Shown: positions 1 through 5,556, counted from the stretch's first letter. The stretch is DNA of 5,658 bases from Methylocystaceae bacterium UBA5192 (GCA_002412985.1 DHWC01000108.1:1-5658); one strand, 5' to 3'. Notes: generated by a model not told the origin, from the letters alone. Translations and numbers: made by a program.

Positions 1-2
1 TC

Positions 3-731
3 TATGTGCAAAACGCTCAGATATTTGATGGCTTATTAGTGAGAGAAGTCGATCTTGAACCATTGCGCGCGCTTTCAACGCCAATTATCCATTTTTGGGG
101 AGAGGATGCATATTGGCGTTGGACGCCTTGGCGCGTAATTTCGGGGAATAAAAAAAATATCAGGGAGTTTTTTATCTCTGGCGAGACGACTTCATCGCTC
201 TCAACGAACTGCCGAAAGGATCAAAACCCATTCGGGATGATGGCCGCACAGAAAGCGCTGCTAATTGCGCTTTATGCATGGGTTCTTGGTGAGCCGCCGC
301 CAGCCTCGCGCGCGCCGGGACCTCGTGATCTTATCTTAGCAAAAGATGTTATTTGGCCAGATATAGGCGTTAGGCCTATGCGGCCGAGAGATGACCGAAT
401 AGTTCCTAGAATTGATCGCGATGGCAACACGCAATCTGGCGTGCGGTTGCCAGATCATATATTGCCAATCGCCACTAGTATGAGCTTTGCTCTAGATCAA
501 CAGAGGGCAGAGGGAGCCTGTCCTGCAACGTTAGTTATGCCTTTTAGCGCTGATAAAGCCGCGCGCGAGAAATCACATGATCCGCGTCAGTCGCTTGTTG
601 AGCGATATGGCTCTCGCGCTTATTTTGTCGCCACGATGCGTGTTGTTGCAGAGAAATTAGTCAAAGAGAAATTATTACTCCGGCAAGACGCTGAGTCATA
701 TGTGCGCGCCGCAAAAGATGCGCCATTTTAG
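3..731 (+). CDS. Alpha/beta hydrolase domain protein (PF20091-like), C-terminal part, cut by window edge
   Basis: The reading frame is open to the left edge: the codon before the first possible start (GTG at 6) is TAT, so the true start lies outside the window. About 242 residues remain and end at TAG 729-731. They resemble the C-terminal third of the large 'alpha/beta hydrolase domain-containing' family (PF20091), usually well over 400 residues. The family-like parts, counted from the GTG at 6, are a helix ending YAWVLGEPPPASR (about 90-102), the block SGVRLPDHILPIAT (about 144-157), and a C-terminal block with RQSLVERYGSRAYFVATMR (about 193-211) followed by an EDAE/QDAESYV-type helix. The nucleophile region would lie upstream and is not visible. 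Where relatives carry AGTxH with the catalytic histidine, this protein reads SGETT (58-62), so activity is doubtful. The substrate is unknown. It converges on tspO with only 6 bases between stop codons. Family assignment is from memory of motifs; the histidine alignment is inference. Confidence 0.72.
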   Translation, partial: YVQNAQIFDGLLVREVDLEPLRALSTPIIHFWGEDAYWRWTPWRVISGNKKNIREFFISGETTSSLSTNCRKDQNPFGMMAAQKALLIALYAWVLGEPPPASRAPGPRDLILAKDVIWPDIGVRPMRPRDDRIVPRIDRDGNTQSGVRLPDHILPIATSMSFALDQQRAEGACPATLVMPFSADKAAREKSHDPRQSLVERYGSRAYFVATMRVVAEKLVKEKLLLRQDAESYVRAAKDAPF

Positions 732-737
732 ATCGGT

Positions 738-1232
738 TTAGGACTTATTCAGCAGCCAGAAACCAAAATTGAGATAGCTGGCGTAAGCAACCCATGCAGC
801 ATAGGGCCAGAGGCATCGCGCAGCGATCGGATCAAGTTTATTAAAGATAATAATATTACTTAAAATTAGCGCCTCTAAAGGAAGAATAATTAATAGGCCG
901 GCAAAGGGATTATGTGCGCTGAAGAAAGCAAAAGACCAGCAAGCGTTGAGTAAAATTTGACTTAGAAAAATGCTGATCGCAAATCGACGCAATGGCGTTA
1001 TGCGATCCAAGCGTATAATGCGAAAAAAAGACAGAGCCATTAAAATATAAAGTAAGCTCCATACTGGACCAAAGAGCCAATTGGGGGGCGTGAAAGGCGG
1101 GCGAATTAACAGCGCATACCAGTGAGCAAGATTTGGAAGGGTTGCGTAATTTCCTAAAATCGCCGCCAAAAGGACGGGCGTGATCGCGTAAAGTCCATCA
1201 TAAACGATCAGAAAACGAGAACTGTTAGACAA
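738..1232 (-). CDS. tspO: TspO/MBR family membrane protein
   Basis: This is a 164-residue, five-helix inner-membrane protein of the tryptophan-rich sensory protein/peripheral benzodiazepine receptor family. The family binds tetrapyrroles such as protoporphyrin and haem, and in alphaproteobacteria it is linked to control of pigment or stress responses. Visible signatures are WYALLIRPPFTPPNWLFGPVW (residues 38-58), the QILLNACWSFAFF block (92-104), and the last helix with PYAAW (143-147) and LNFGFWLLN (154-162). Hydrophobic spans fall at about 10-30, 50-70, 84-104, 110-130 and 142-161. Length matches the usual 150-170 residues. The start is TTG at 1230-1232, preceded by GAGAGAAG; no ATG or GTG lies ahead of the conserved W38 region, so TTG is the only sensible start and suggests modest translation. 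It lies 56 bases after the DUF900 lipoprotein gene on the same strand, with a 14-base palindrome in between. Assignment to the family is firm; the ligand and role are not shown by the sequence. Confidence 0.93.
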   Translation of the reverse strand: MSNSSRFLIVYDGLYAITPVLLAAILGNYATLPNLAHWYALLIRPPFTPPNWLFGPVWSLLYILMALSFFRIIRLDRITPLRRFAISIFLSQILLNACWSFAFFSAHNPFAGLLIILPLEALILSNIIIFNKLDPIAARCLWPYAAWVAYASYLNFGFWLLNKS

Positions 1233-1247
1233 CGTCTTCTCTCAGTT

Positions 1248-1279
1248 ATTTCTATAGAAATGATCATTAGTTTTGTAAT
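1248..1279 (-). promoter_or_regulatory. Candidate tspO promoter with overlapping palindrome
   Basis: On the minus strand, ATTACA (1279-1274) and TATAGA (1256-1251) are separated by exactly 17 bases. They match four of six positions in each sigma-70 hexamer. The -10-like element sits inside a perfect 14-base palindrome, ATTTCTATAGAAAT (1248-1261), which ends 15 bases before the TTG start. A repressor bound there would block the promoter. Both promoter and operator are inferred from sequence alone. The alternative is read-through from the upstream lipoprotein gene with the palindrome being chance in an AT-rich gap. Confidence 0.33.
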
Positions 1280-1288
1280 CCCTGGCGC

Positions 1289-2554
1289 TTAAGGAGCTAA
1301 CTGCGCGCCAAGCGAGTCTAGGTGATCGTTCATTTGTTCGCGTGTGTGGGGATCGATGATCGCGAAGGGCGCTGCGACAGCGACGCCCGCTGCAGTTCCG
1401 ACAGTTGCAACAGCCCCTGCCGTCGCCAAGCCGAGCCTTTGACCCACGCCAGCCTTGCCATCATTCAAAGTTTGACCCTGCGCCAGTCTACCGCCAATAG
1501 CGCGAACCACAGCAGGGGCTTGTGCAAATTTTGTATGTCCCAGTCGATCTCCGGAAGCTACATCCGTGAGATCAACAATTTGAATGCGATCGCGATCAAG
1601 GGCTTCTTGATATGGCTCATCTGCTGTATTTACGGCTCCTAACCTTGGTTTATTCCCCCACACGCGTCGGGATACGGCGAGCGCTTCATCATCTCGAGAG
1701 ACAAACAGGGTGAAGAGTGACGGCTTGACGCCAATAGCGGCGATCTGCCGACGAAAAACGTCGAAATCAACATCTGGCGCAGCGAGCATGATATTTTGGA
1801 TTTTAGTTGGCAGGGCGTGGTTGCGAATAGACATTTGTCGCAAGGCCTCGAGCGTCACCCAATTGCCCATTGAATGCGCGAGAATTGAAATCTCGCCAAC
1901 AGATGGATCCCTTGCGAGAACCTGCAAGGTATTTTCTAGCGCGTCGCGAGAATAGCTGGCGCTTTCATGATCATAGCCATATTGCAAGAGATTGCCGCGA
2001 GAGGGCCAAGTGAAGAGAACTGGAACAACATCTGCATTCGCATCATGAATGATTTGCGCAAAGCGATAGACTGCTTCTTCAAATTTTGTATTGAACCCAT
2101 GTACAAAAATTAATACTTGGCGCTTAGGCGTTTTACGGATGCGCTGATCAAAATCTTTCATCGCTTCATCTTGCGTTAAGATTCTGGCTTCGACAGTTGA
2201 AAATTCATACGACGGATTTGCAATTTTTTCTGCAGGCCATTGTATTTCCCCCGCGAGGCGATTGGCGTCTGGCGGAACAGAAACAATAATATTGGCAAAA
2301 GACGCATGGTTTGCGCGGTCGCCGCCAAACATCACGCCTTCTTGCATGTCATCAGGCGCGCGAGTGGTCACAACGAGCATATTCACTAAATTTACATTGT
2401 CTGGCCGCTTATGCGTTGCAAGAAGAACGCCTTGTGGACGCCCAGCGCAAGCGGCGAGAGACACAAGGGCTGCAATCAGCACAATGACGTTTAATAGCGG
2501 GAAATAATAACGCATGAGCCAAACAACAGGTAAGAAGCGGCGCGGAAAATCCAT
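1289..2554 (-). CDS. DUF900-family alpha/beta hydrolase, predicted lipoprotein
   Basis: This is a 421-residue predicted serine esterase of the DUF900 (PF05990) alpha/beta-hydrolase family; its substrate is unknown. Residues 18-35 form a hydrophobic signal segment ending in a lipobox, LAAC, with C36 as the likely lipidated residue, so the protein should be membrane-anchored and exposed to the periplasm. A family-type N-terminal region (about 58-120) follows, then the hydrolase core: FVHGFN (150-155) for the oxyanion loop, AHSMG (226-230) with nucleophile S228, SRDDEAL (286-292) supplying the acid at D288 or D289, and GHTKF (339-343) with H340 as the base. The triad therefore looks complete. 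After it comes a Gly/Ala-rich hydrophobic stretch (about 374-400) and a short polar end. The ATG at 2554 has no good ribosome binding site. An internal ATG at 2515 (M14) would give a compact 22-residue signal peptide but also lacks one, so the start is uncertain. The gene lies upstream of tspO on the same strand. Confidence 0.88.
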   Translation of the reverse strand: MDFPRRFLPVVWLMRYYFPLLNVIVLIAALVSLAACAGRPQGVLLATHKRPDNVNLVNMLVVTTRAPDDMQEGVMFGGDRANHASFANIIVSVPPDANRLAGEIQWPAEKIANPSYEFSTVEARILTQDEAMKDFDQRIRKTPKRQVLIFVHGFNTKFEEAVYRFAQIIHDANADVVPVLFTWPSRGNLLQYGYDHESASYSRDALENTLQVLARDPSVGEISILAHSMGNWVTLEALRQMSIRNHALPTKIQNIMLAAPDVDFDVFRRQIAAIGVKPSLFTLFVSRDDEALAVSRRVWGNKPRLGAVNTADEPYQEALDRDRIQIVDLTDVASGDRLGHTKFAQAPAVVRAIGGRLAQGQTLNDGKAGVGQRLGLATAGAVATVGTAAGVAVAAPFAIIDPHTREQMNDHLDSLGAQLAP

Positions 2555-2611
2555 GCCTGAACTGGAGATGGGAGGTTAGACACGACTCTCGGACTTATGT
2601 CACGCGCGTGT

Positions 2612-2629
2612 TAAACTGGCACCAGTTTA
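2612..2629. promoter_or_regulatory. Perfect 8-base inverted repeat upstream of the DUF900 lipoprotein gene
   Basis: TAAACTGG (2612-2619) and CCAGTTTA (2622-2629) form a perfect inverted repeat with a two-base spacer, CA. It lies 57 bases before the ATG of the DUF900 lipoprotein gene and 12 bases after the stop of the host-attachment gene. The compact dyad is typical in shape for an operator bound by a small dimeric regulator such as TetR-type proteins. No T-run follows on either strand, which argues against a simple intrinsic terminator. The regulator is not known and none is encoded in the window. Confidence 0.42.
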
Positions 2630-2641
2630 GCCCCGTTATCT

Positions 2642-3097
2642 TCAGGATGCTTTTATCGCCAATGATTTTTCGATATCGCTCACAGGGTGGCGCGTTAGAT
2701 CTTTAGCGATCTCCCCGCTAATTTTACTTTGGGCTTTTATTGAAAGCTCTTTGCGGATTTCTCCTAATGTGCGCGGGGGTGCGATAATCACAATCTCAGG
2801 CAAAGCTCCGCTCTCAGCTTCCTGATTAATTTTCTGCGCCATATGACGGGCAAAGCGTTCTTCTTCCACTTCATGCCAATCGGTATTGTCCAGCGCGCTC
2901 CGCACGCCGCCTTTGGAAGCAAAATTGCGTCCCGGCGCGTCAGAGCCTTGATCGCGGGTTGCTGGATTTTTATCGATGCGCGTTTCAATAACGCGAAGAT
3001 CAAGGAGCTCAGCGTCGCCTTGATTGACAAAAAATAAGGCGCGACGGCCATCCCCAATGAGTACCCACGCATTATGATGCACTGCTATGGACGACAT
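2642..3097 (-). CDS. Host attachment protein family (PF10116, baeRF-like)
   Basis: This 151-residue soluble protein belongs to the family annotated as 'protein required for attachment to host cells' (PF10116). Comparative work links the family to bacterial and archaeal eRF1-like (baeRF) domains, so a ribosome-related role is at least as likely as attachment. Family landmarks are WVLIGDG (residues 11-17), the NPATRDQGSDAPGR block (44-57) continuing to SKGGVRSA (61-68), DWHEVEEERFA (73-83), APPRTLGEIR (106-115) and DLTRHPVSDIEK (133-144). Length is normal for the family and no signal peptide or membrane span is present, so the protein is probably cytoplasmic. The frame extends seven codons further to an ATG at 3118, but the ATG at 3097 has a perfect AGGAGG eight bases before it and directly starts the family-like region. 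It lies between the small membrane protein gene (138 bases upstream) and the DUF900 lipoprotein gene. Family membership is secure; the biological role is not. Confidence 0.92.
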   Translation of the reverse strand: MSSIAVHHNAWVLIGDGRRALFFVNQGDAELLDLRVIETRIDKNPATRDQGSDAPGRNFASKGGVRSALDNTDWHEVEEERFARHMAQKINQEAESGALPEIVIIAPPRTLGEIRKELSIKAQSKISGEIAKDLTRHPVSDIEKSLAIKAS

Positions 3098-3105
3098 GGT
3101 CGCTC

Positions 3106-3111
3106 CCTCCT
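3106..3111 (-). promoter_or_regulatory. Ribosome binding site fixing the host-attachment gene start
   Basis: The minus strand reads AGGAGG here, a full Shine-Dalgarno match, with an eight-base spacer to the ATG at 3095-3097. The upstream in-frame ATG at 3116-3118 overlaps this area and would place the site inside the coding region, so the shorter protein is preferred. Confidence 0.85.
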
Positions 3112-3170
3112 GGAACATCTTATGCTGAGAATGGGGAGGCGTGGATGCCGTTACAAGGAGACCTTTTGTC

Positions 3171-3219
3171 GCCCTTGAGCAAGATCGGCGGATCTGGCGA
3201 CGGCAGATCAGCTCAGGGC
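3171..3219. repeat. Nested inverted repeats after the 86-residue gene
   Basis: An outer pair, GCCCTTGAGC (3171-3180) and GCTCAGGGC (3211-3219), is complementary apart from one bulged base. An inner pair, GATCTG (3191-3196) and CAGATC (3204-3209), is perfect with a seven-base loop. Transcribed on the minus strand, this would fold into a branched or bulged hairpin 17 bases after the stop of the small membrane protein gene. It may act as a factor-assisted terminator or an mRNA 3' stabiliser. No U-run follows on the minus strand. The + strand copy is followed by the T-rich sequence TTAATTCTTTT, but no + gene ends nearby. Confidence 0.4.
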
Positions 3220-3235
3220 GTTAATTCTTTTCCCT

Positions 3236-3496
3236 CTAATGGGCTGCGCGCAGCCCTGCCAGCGCTCTTTTGAGCCGGCGCCTAGGCGCTTCCGGCTGTT
3301 GTTTAAAATGACGCGCTTGACGAGAGGCTTTAATCCGCGCCTCATTCATCGCCCATAAAAAGAAACACCCCCCTGCAATCCAAAGAAGGCCTGCATAAGG
3401 TTCAGCAAGCGTCAGGAAAGTGAGATCTGGCGCACACTCATTTGCGTATTCGCAGGCGTCTGACCAATCCTGAAACCAATTTTTGATTGTTTCCAT
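3236..3496 (-). CDS. Small single-span membrane protein, function unknown
   Basis: I do not recognise this 86-residue protein. The N-terminal part is acidic and aromatic (residues 1-30, with W7, W11 and a C15/C21 pair). One hydrophobic segment follows (about 33-50, LLWIAGGCFFLWAM at its core), then a strongly basic tail with R54, K56, R59, R62, K65, R72-R74, K76, R77 and R83. By the positive-inside rule the tail should be cytoplasmic and the acidic end periplasmic; the two cysteines would then face the periplasm and could form a disulfide. The frame can be extended nine codons to a TTG at 3523, but the ATG at 3496 has GGAGG five bases ahead of it and is preferred. Support for its being a real gene comes from that ribosome site, the coherent charge layout and the lack of a better overlapping frame. 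It follows the mcd terminator and precedes the host-attachment gene. Confidence 0.7.
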   Translation of the reverse strand: METIKNWFQDWSDACEYANECAPDLTFLTLAEPYAGLLWIAGGCFFLWAMNEARIKASRQARHFKQQPEAPRRRLKRALAGLRAAH

Positions 3497-3501
3497 TAAA
3501 G

Positions 3502-3506
3502 CCTCC
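3502..3506 (-). promoter_or_regulatory. Ribosome binding site of the small membrane protein gene
   Basis: The minus strand reads GGAGG, followed by a five-base spacer and ATG at 3494-3496. This is the main evidence for choosing the ATG over the upstream TTG at 3521-3523, whose own upstream bases show no comparable site. Confidence 0.78.
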
Positions 3507-3557
3507 AGCCAAAAGCGCTGCAACGGAAGCCGCGCAGAGACGACTCATGTTGCGATG

Positions 3558-3658
3558 CAATATTTAAGATATTGTGCGGCGCAAAAAGATTTGCTAGCGC
3601 AATAATGTCGCAGCAGGCGCTATAAATTATAAGTATTTGATTTTATAAAAATTATAAA
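3558..3658 (-). promoter_or_regulatory. AT-rich promoter-like region upstream of the small membrane protein gene
   Basis: The 187-base gap between the mcd terminator and the 86-residue gene holds no gene. Its distal part is strikingly AT-rich. On the minus strand it contains two exact TATAAT hexamers (3656-3651 and 3631-3626), though neither has a good -35 at 16-18 bases. A perfect inverted repeat, TTTATAA/TTATAAA with a three-base spacer (3642-3658), covers the first. Nearer the gene, CAATAT (3558-3563) and ATATTG (3569-3574) form another short dyad. A transcript starting here would have a leader of roughly 120 bases. The AT-richness alone would produce some of these matches, so confidence is low. 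Confidence 0.35.
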
Positions 3659-3683
3659 GTTGGAAAAGGAGTGCTAGGTAGCA

Positions 3684-3716
3684 ATAAAAAAACAGCCCGG
3701 CATGTCCGGGCTGTTT
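3684..3716 (-). terminator. Intrinsic terminator of mcd
   Basis: An 11-base perfect stem is formed by AAACAGCCCGG (3690-3700) and CCGGGCTGTTT (3706-3716) around the five-base loop CATGT. On the minus strand the stem is followed directly by a T-rich run (TTTTTAT, overlapping the foot of the stem), 28 bases after the mcd stop codon. This is a textbook rho-independent terminator oriented for mcd. The A-rich flank on the other side is too weak to suggest function on the + strand, where no gene reads into it. Confidence 0.93.
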
Positions 3717-3744
3717 ATGACATAAGCCAGATGGAGGCTCTGCC

Positions 3745-5418
3745 TTAGCCTTCTAGCAATCGGCGGGCGATAACTTGCGCCTGAATTTCAGCAGCGCCCT
3801 CAAAAATATTTAGGATCCGCGCATCGCATAAGACGCGAGAGACAGGATATTCAAGAGCGAAGCCGTTGCCGCCATGAATCTGGAGGGCATTGTCGGCCGC
3901 CGCCCAGGCAACGCGCGCGCCTAATAATTTTGACATGCCAGCCTCAAGGTCGCAGCGCTTGCCCTCATCCTTTTCACGCGCGGCGAAATAGGTGATCTGA
4001 CGCGCGACATGGATCTCGACCGCCATTGAGACGATCTTGTTAAATACGCGCGGGAAAGCGAACAGAGGTTTACCAAATTGAACCCGGTCTTTGGCGTAGC
4101 GTAAGCCCAGATCGAGGGCGCATTGGGCGACGCCAAGCGCACGGGCCGCCGTTTGAATACGGGCGGACTCAAAGGTCTCCATCAATTGTTTGAAGCCTTT
4201 GCCCTCTTCGCCGCCAAGAAGGTTCTCCGCCGGTACTTCGAAATTATCGAAGCCAATCTCGAACTCTTTCATGCCCCGGTAGCCCAGAACTTCAATTTCT
4301 CCGCCGGTCATTCCAACAGCTGGAAATGGGTTTTCATCCGTTCCGCGCGGTTTCTCGGCAATCAGCATGGAAAGGCCCTTGTAGCCCTTCTCATTGGAAT
4401 TGGTGCGCACAAGAAGCGTCATGATGTCGGCGCGCACTGGATGAGTGATCCAGGTTTTATTGCCGACAACTTTGTATACCTCGCCTTCGCGCGTTGCACG
4501 GGTGCGCAGACCGGCAAGATCAGAACCATTGTTGGGTTCAGTAAAGACCGCAGTGGGGAGAATTTCACCGCTGGCGATGCCGGGTAAATATTTTTGTTTT
4601 TGCTCTTCCGTGCCGCCAAGAAGGATCAATTCGCCGGCTATTTCCGAACGTGTGCCAAGCGAGCCAACGCCGATATAGGCGCGCGATAATTCCTCTGACA
4701 CAACGCACATGGCGATTTTGCCCATGCCTGAGCCGCCGTATTGCTCAGGAATCGTCAAGCCAAAAACACCGAGCTCGGCAAGGCCTGAGATGACGTCGAG
4801 AGGGATGTAGTCATTTTTTGCATGCCATTCTTGCGCGAAGGGCGTGACATGGGTTGCAGCGAATTTACCCATTTCGCTTCTTATCGCTTCCAATGTCTCG
4901 TCGAGACCGGTGGCGCCGATGGTTTCGGCCGCGGCTTGCTGATCAATAAGTTCAGCCAAACGGGCGCGGTTTTTAGGCGTATTGCCCGTCAGGATTAGAT
5001 GATCCACGACAGCCGGACGGCGCGCCGCAATCTGCTGAGGGGTTATGCCGAAATCTGTCAATCGGACAGTCTCGCCCTGGCTCATGGGAATGCCGCCATA
5101 GACCTGAGCTAAGAGATCCGCAAAACCAATTTGATTCAGCAGCTCTTCCGTTTCGCCATAGAGTCCCTCAGCTTGCAGTCTTTCTGCATAAGCAATGAGT
5201 TCGCGTAGTCCCTGCACGTAAGTAGCAAACCAGGCGAGGCCATGAGCGGCGTGCTGATCTGCTTCAACGAGATCATTAACGATTTTGCCTTCTCGAGAAA
5301 CACGGGCGCGAACGCTGCCAAGCGCTTCTTGATAGAGGCCTTCGACTGCGTGAAACGCCTGTTTGGCGTCGTTCGCCCAGCTTGCAGGTTCAGTTTTCAA
5401 AGCAACAGCCGCGGTCAT
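3745..5418 (-). CDS. mcd: (2S)-methylsuccinyl-CoA dehydrogenase, ethylmalonyl-CoA pathway
   Basis: This 557-residue FAD flavoprotein of the acyl-CoA dehydrogenase superfamily should oxidise (2S)-methylsuccinyl-CoA to mesaconyl-CoA and pass electrons to electron-transfer flavoprotein. It acts in acetyl-CoA assimilation and glyoxylate regeneration. Residues 1 to about 165 are an extra helical domain (EADQHAAHGLAWFATYV about 52-68, GGIPMSQGETVR about 108-119), absent from ordinary 380-residue acyl-CoA dehydrogenases but characteristic of Mcd. The standard core follows: LGVFGLTIPEQYGG (about 216-229), AVFTEPNNGSDLAGLRT (290-306) for flavin/substrate contacts, RVQFGKPL (445-452), QIHGGNGF (513-520), and IFEGAAEIQ (538-546), where E540 aligns with the catalytic base of the IYEGT motif. 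Length fits Mcd (about 550). The frame runs 43 codons further to 5547, but the ATG at 5418 has GGAGAG five bases ahead, and the extra residues look non-coding. A terminator follows and 179 non-coding bases precede. A related dehydrogenase with another substrate is the main alternative. Confidence 0.88.
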   Translation of the reverse strand: MTAAVALKTEPASWANDAKQAFHAVEGLYQEALGSVRARVSREGKIVNDLVEADQHAAHGLAWFATYVQGLRELIAYAERLQAEGLYGETEELLNQIGFADLLAQVYGGIPMSQGETVRLTDFGITPQQIAARRPAVVDHLILTGNTPKNRARLAELIDQQAAAETIGATGLDETLEAIRSEMGKFAATHVTPFAQEWHAKNDYIPLDVISGLAELGVFGLTIPEQYGGSGMGKIAMCVVSEELSRAYIGVGSLGTRSEIAGELILLGGTEEQKQKYLPGIASGEILPTAVFTEPNNGSDLAGLRTRATREGEVYKVVGNKTWITHPVRADIMTLLVRTNSNEKGYKGLSMLIAEKPRGTDENPFPAVGMTGGEIEVLGYRGMKEFEIGFDNFEVPAENLLGGEEGKGFKQLMETFESARIQTAARALGVAQCALDLGLRYAKDRVQFGKPLFAFPRVFNKIVSMAVEIHVARQITYFAAREKDEGKRCDLEAGMSKLLGARVAWAAADNALQIHGGNGFALEYPVSRVLCDARILNIFEGAAEIQAQVIARRLLEG

Positions 5419-5423
5419 GGGTT

Positions 5424-5429
5424 CTCTCC
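5424..5429 (-). promoter_or_regulatory. Ribosome binding site fixing the mcd start
   Basis: The minus strand reads GGAGAG, five bases before the ATG at 5416-5418. The in-frame upstream candidates at 5433, 5463, 5475 and 5547 have no comparable purine-rich site at the right distance, so the 557-residue product is preferred. Confidence 0.75.
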
Positions 5430-5556
5430 GCATAAAAAGCTTGATGAAGTCTCTTAATGACATGATTTCATTCATGCCGTCATTTTTTCTGTGACGCAAC
5501 AGGATTGATCCGCGCCAACACGCGCAGCTGACAAGAAGTCGATGCAAACAGCTGGC

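Noticed and set aside
6..8. GTG at 6 as a true start for the left-edge hydrolase gene
   Set aside because: The frame is open to the window edge and the visible part corresponds only to the C-terminal third of its family, so the start must lie upstream.
1322..1642. A 106-codon + strand frame antisense to the DUF900 lipoprotein gene
   Set aside because: The translation is Cys/Ser-rich without recognisable motifs and lies opposite a well-supported gene. The + strand frames at 1710-1955 and 2262-2507 are rejected for the same reason.
2600..2640. The 2612-2629 dyad as an intrinsic terminator of the host-attachment gene
   Set aside because: The stem is not followed by a T-run on the minus strand and is short and only moderately GC-rich. 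An operator is the better guess, though not proven.
2788..3072. A 94-codon minus-strand frame, and a 64-codon + frame at 2843-3037, overlapping the host-attachment gene
   Set aside because: Both overlap a strongly conserved family member with a perfect ribosome binding site in another frame.
3098..3118. Seven extra codons at the start of the host-attachment gene
   Set aside because: They would translate through the AGGAGG that serves the ATG at 3097.
4123..4587. A 154-codon open frame on the + strand inside mcd
   Set aside because: It is fully antisense to the conserved dehydrogenase core, has no family-like motifs and no convincing ribosome site. It is a by-product of mcd codon use.
5419..5547. 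A 43-residue N-terminal extension of mcd
   Set aside because: The extra residues are not family-like and none of the upstream starts has a ribosome site, whereas the ATG at 5418 has GGAGAG at the right distance and gives a family-typical length.
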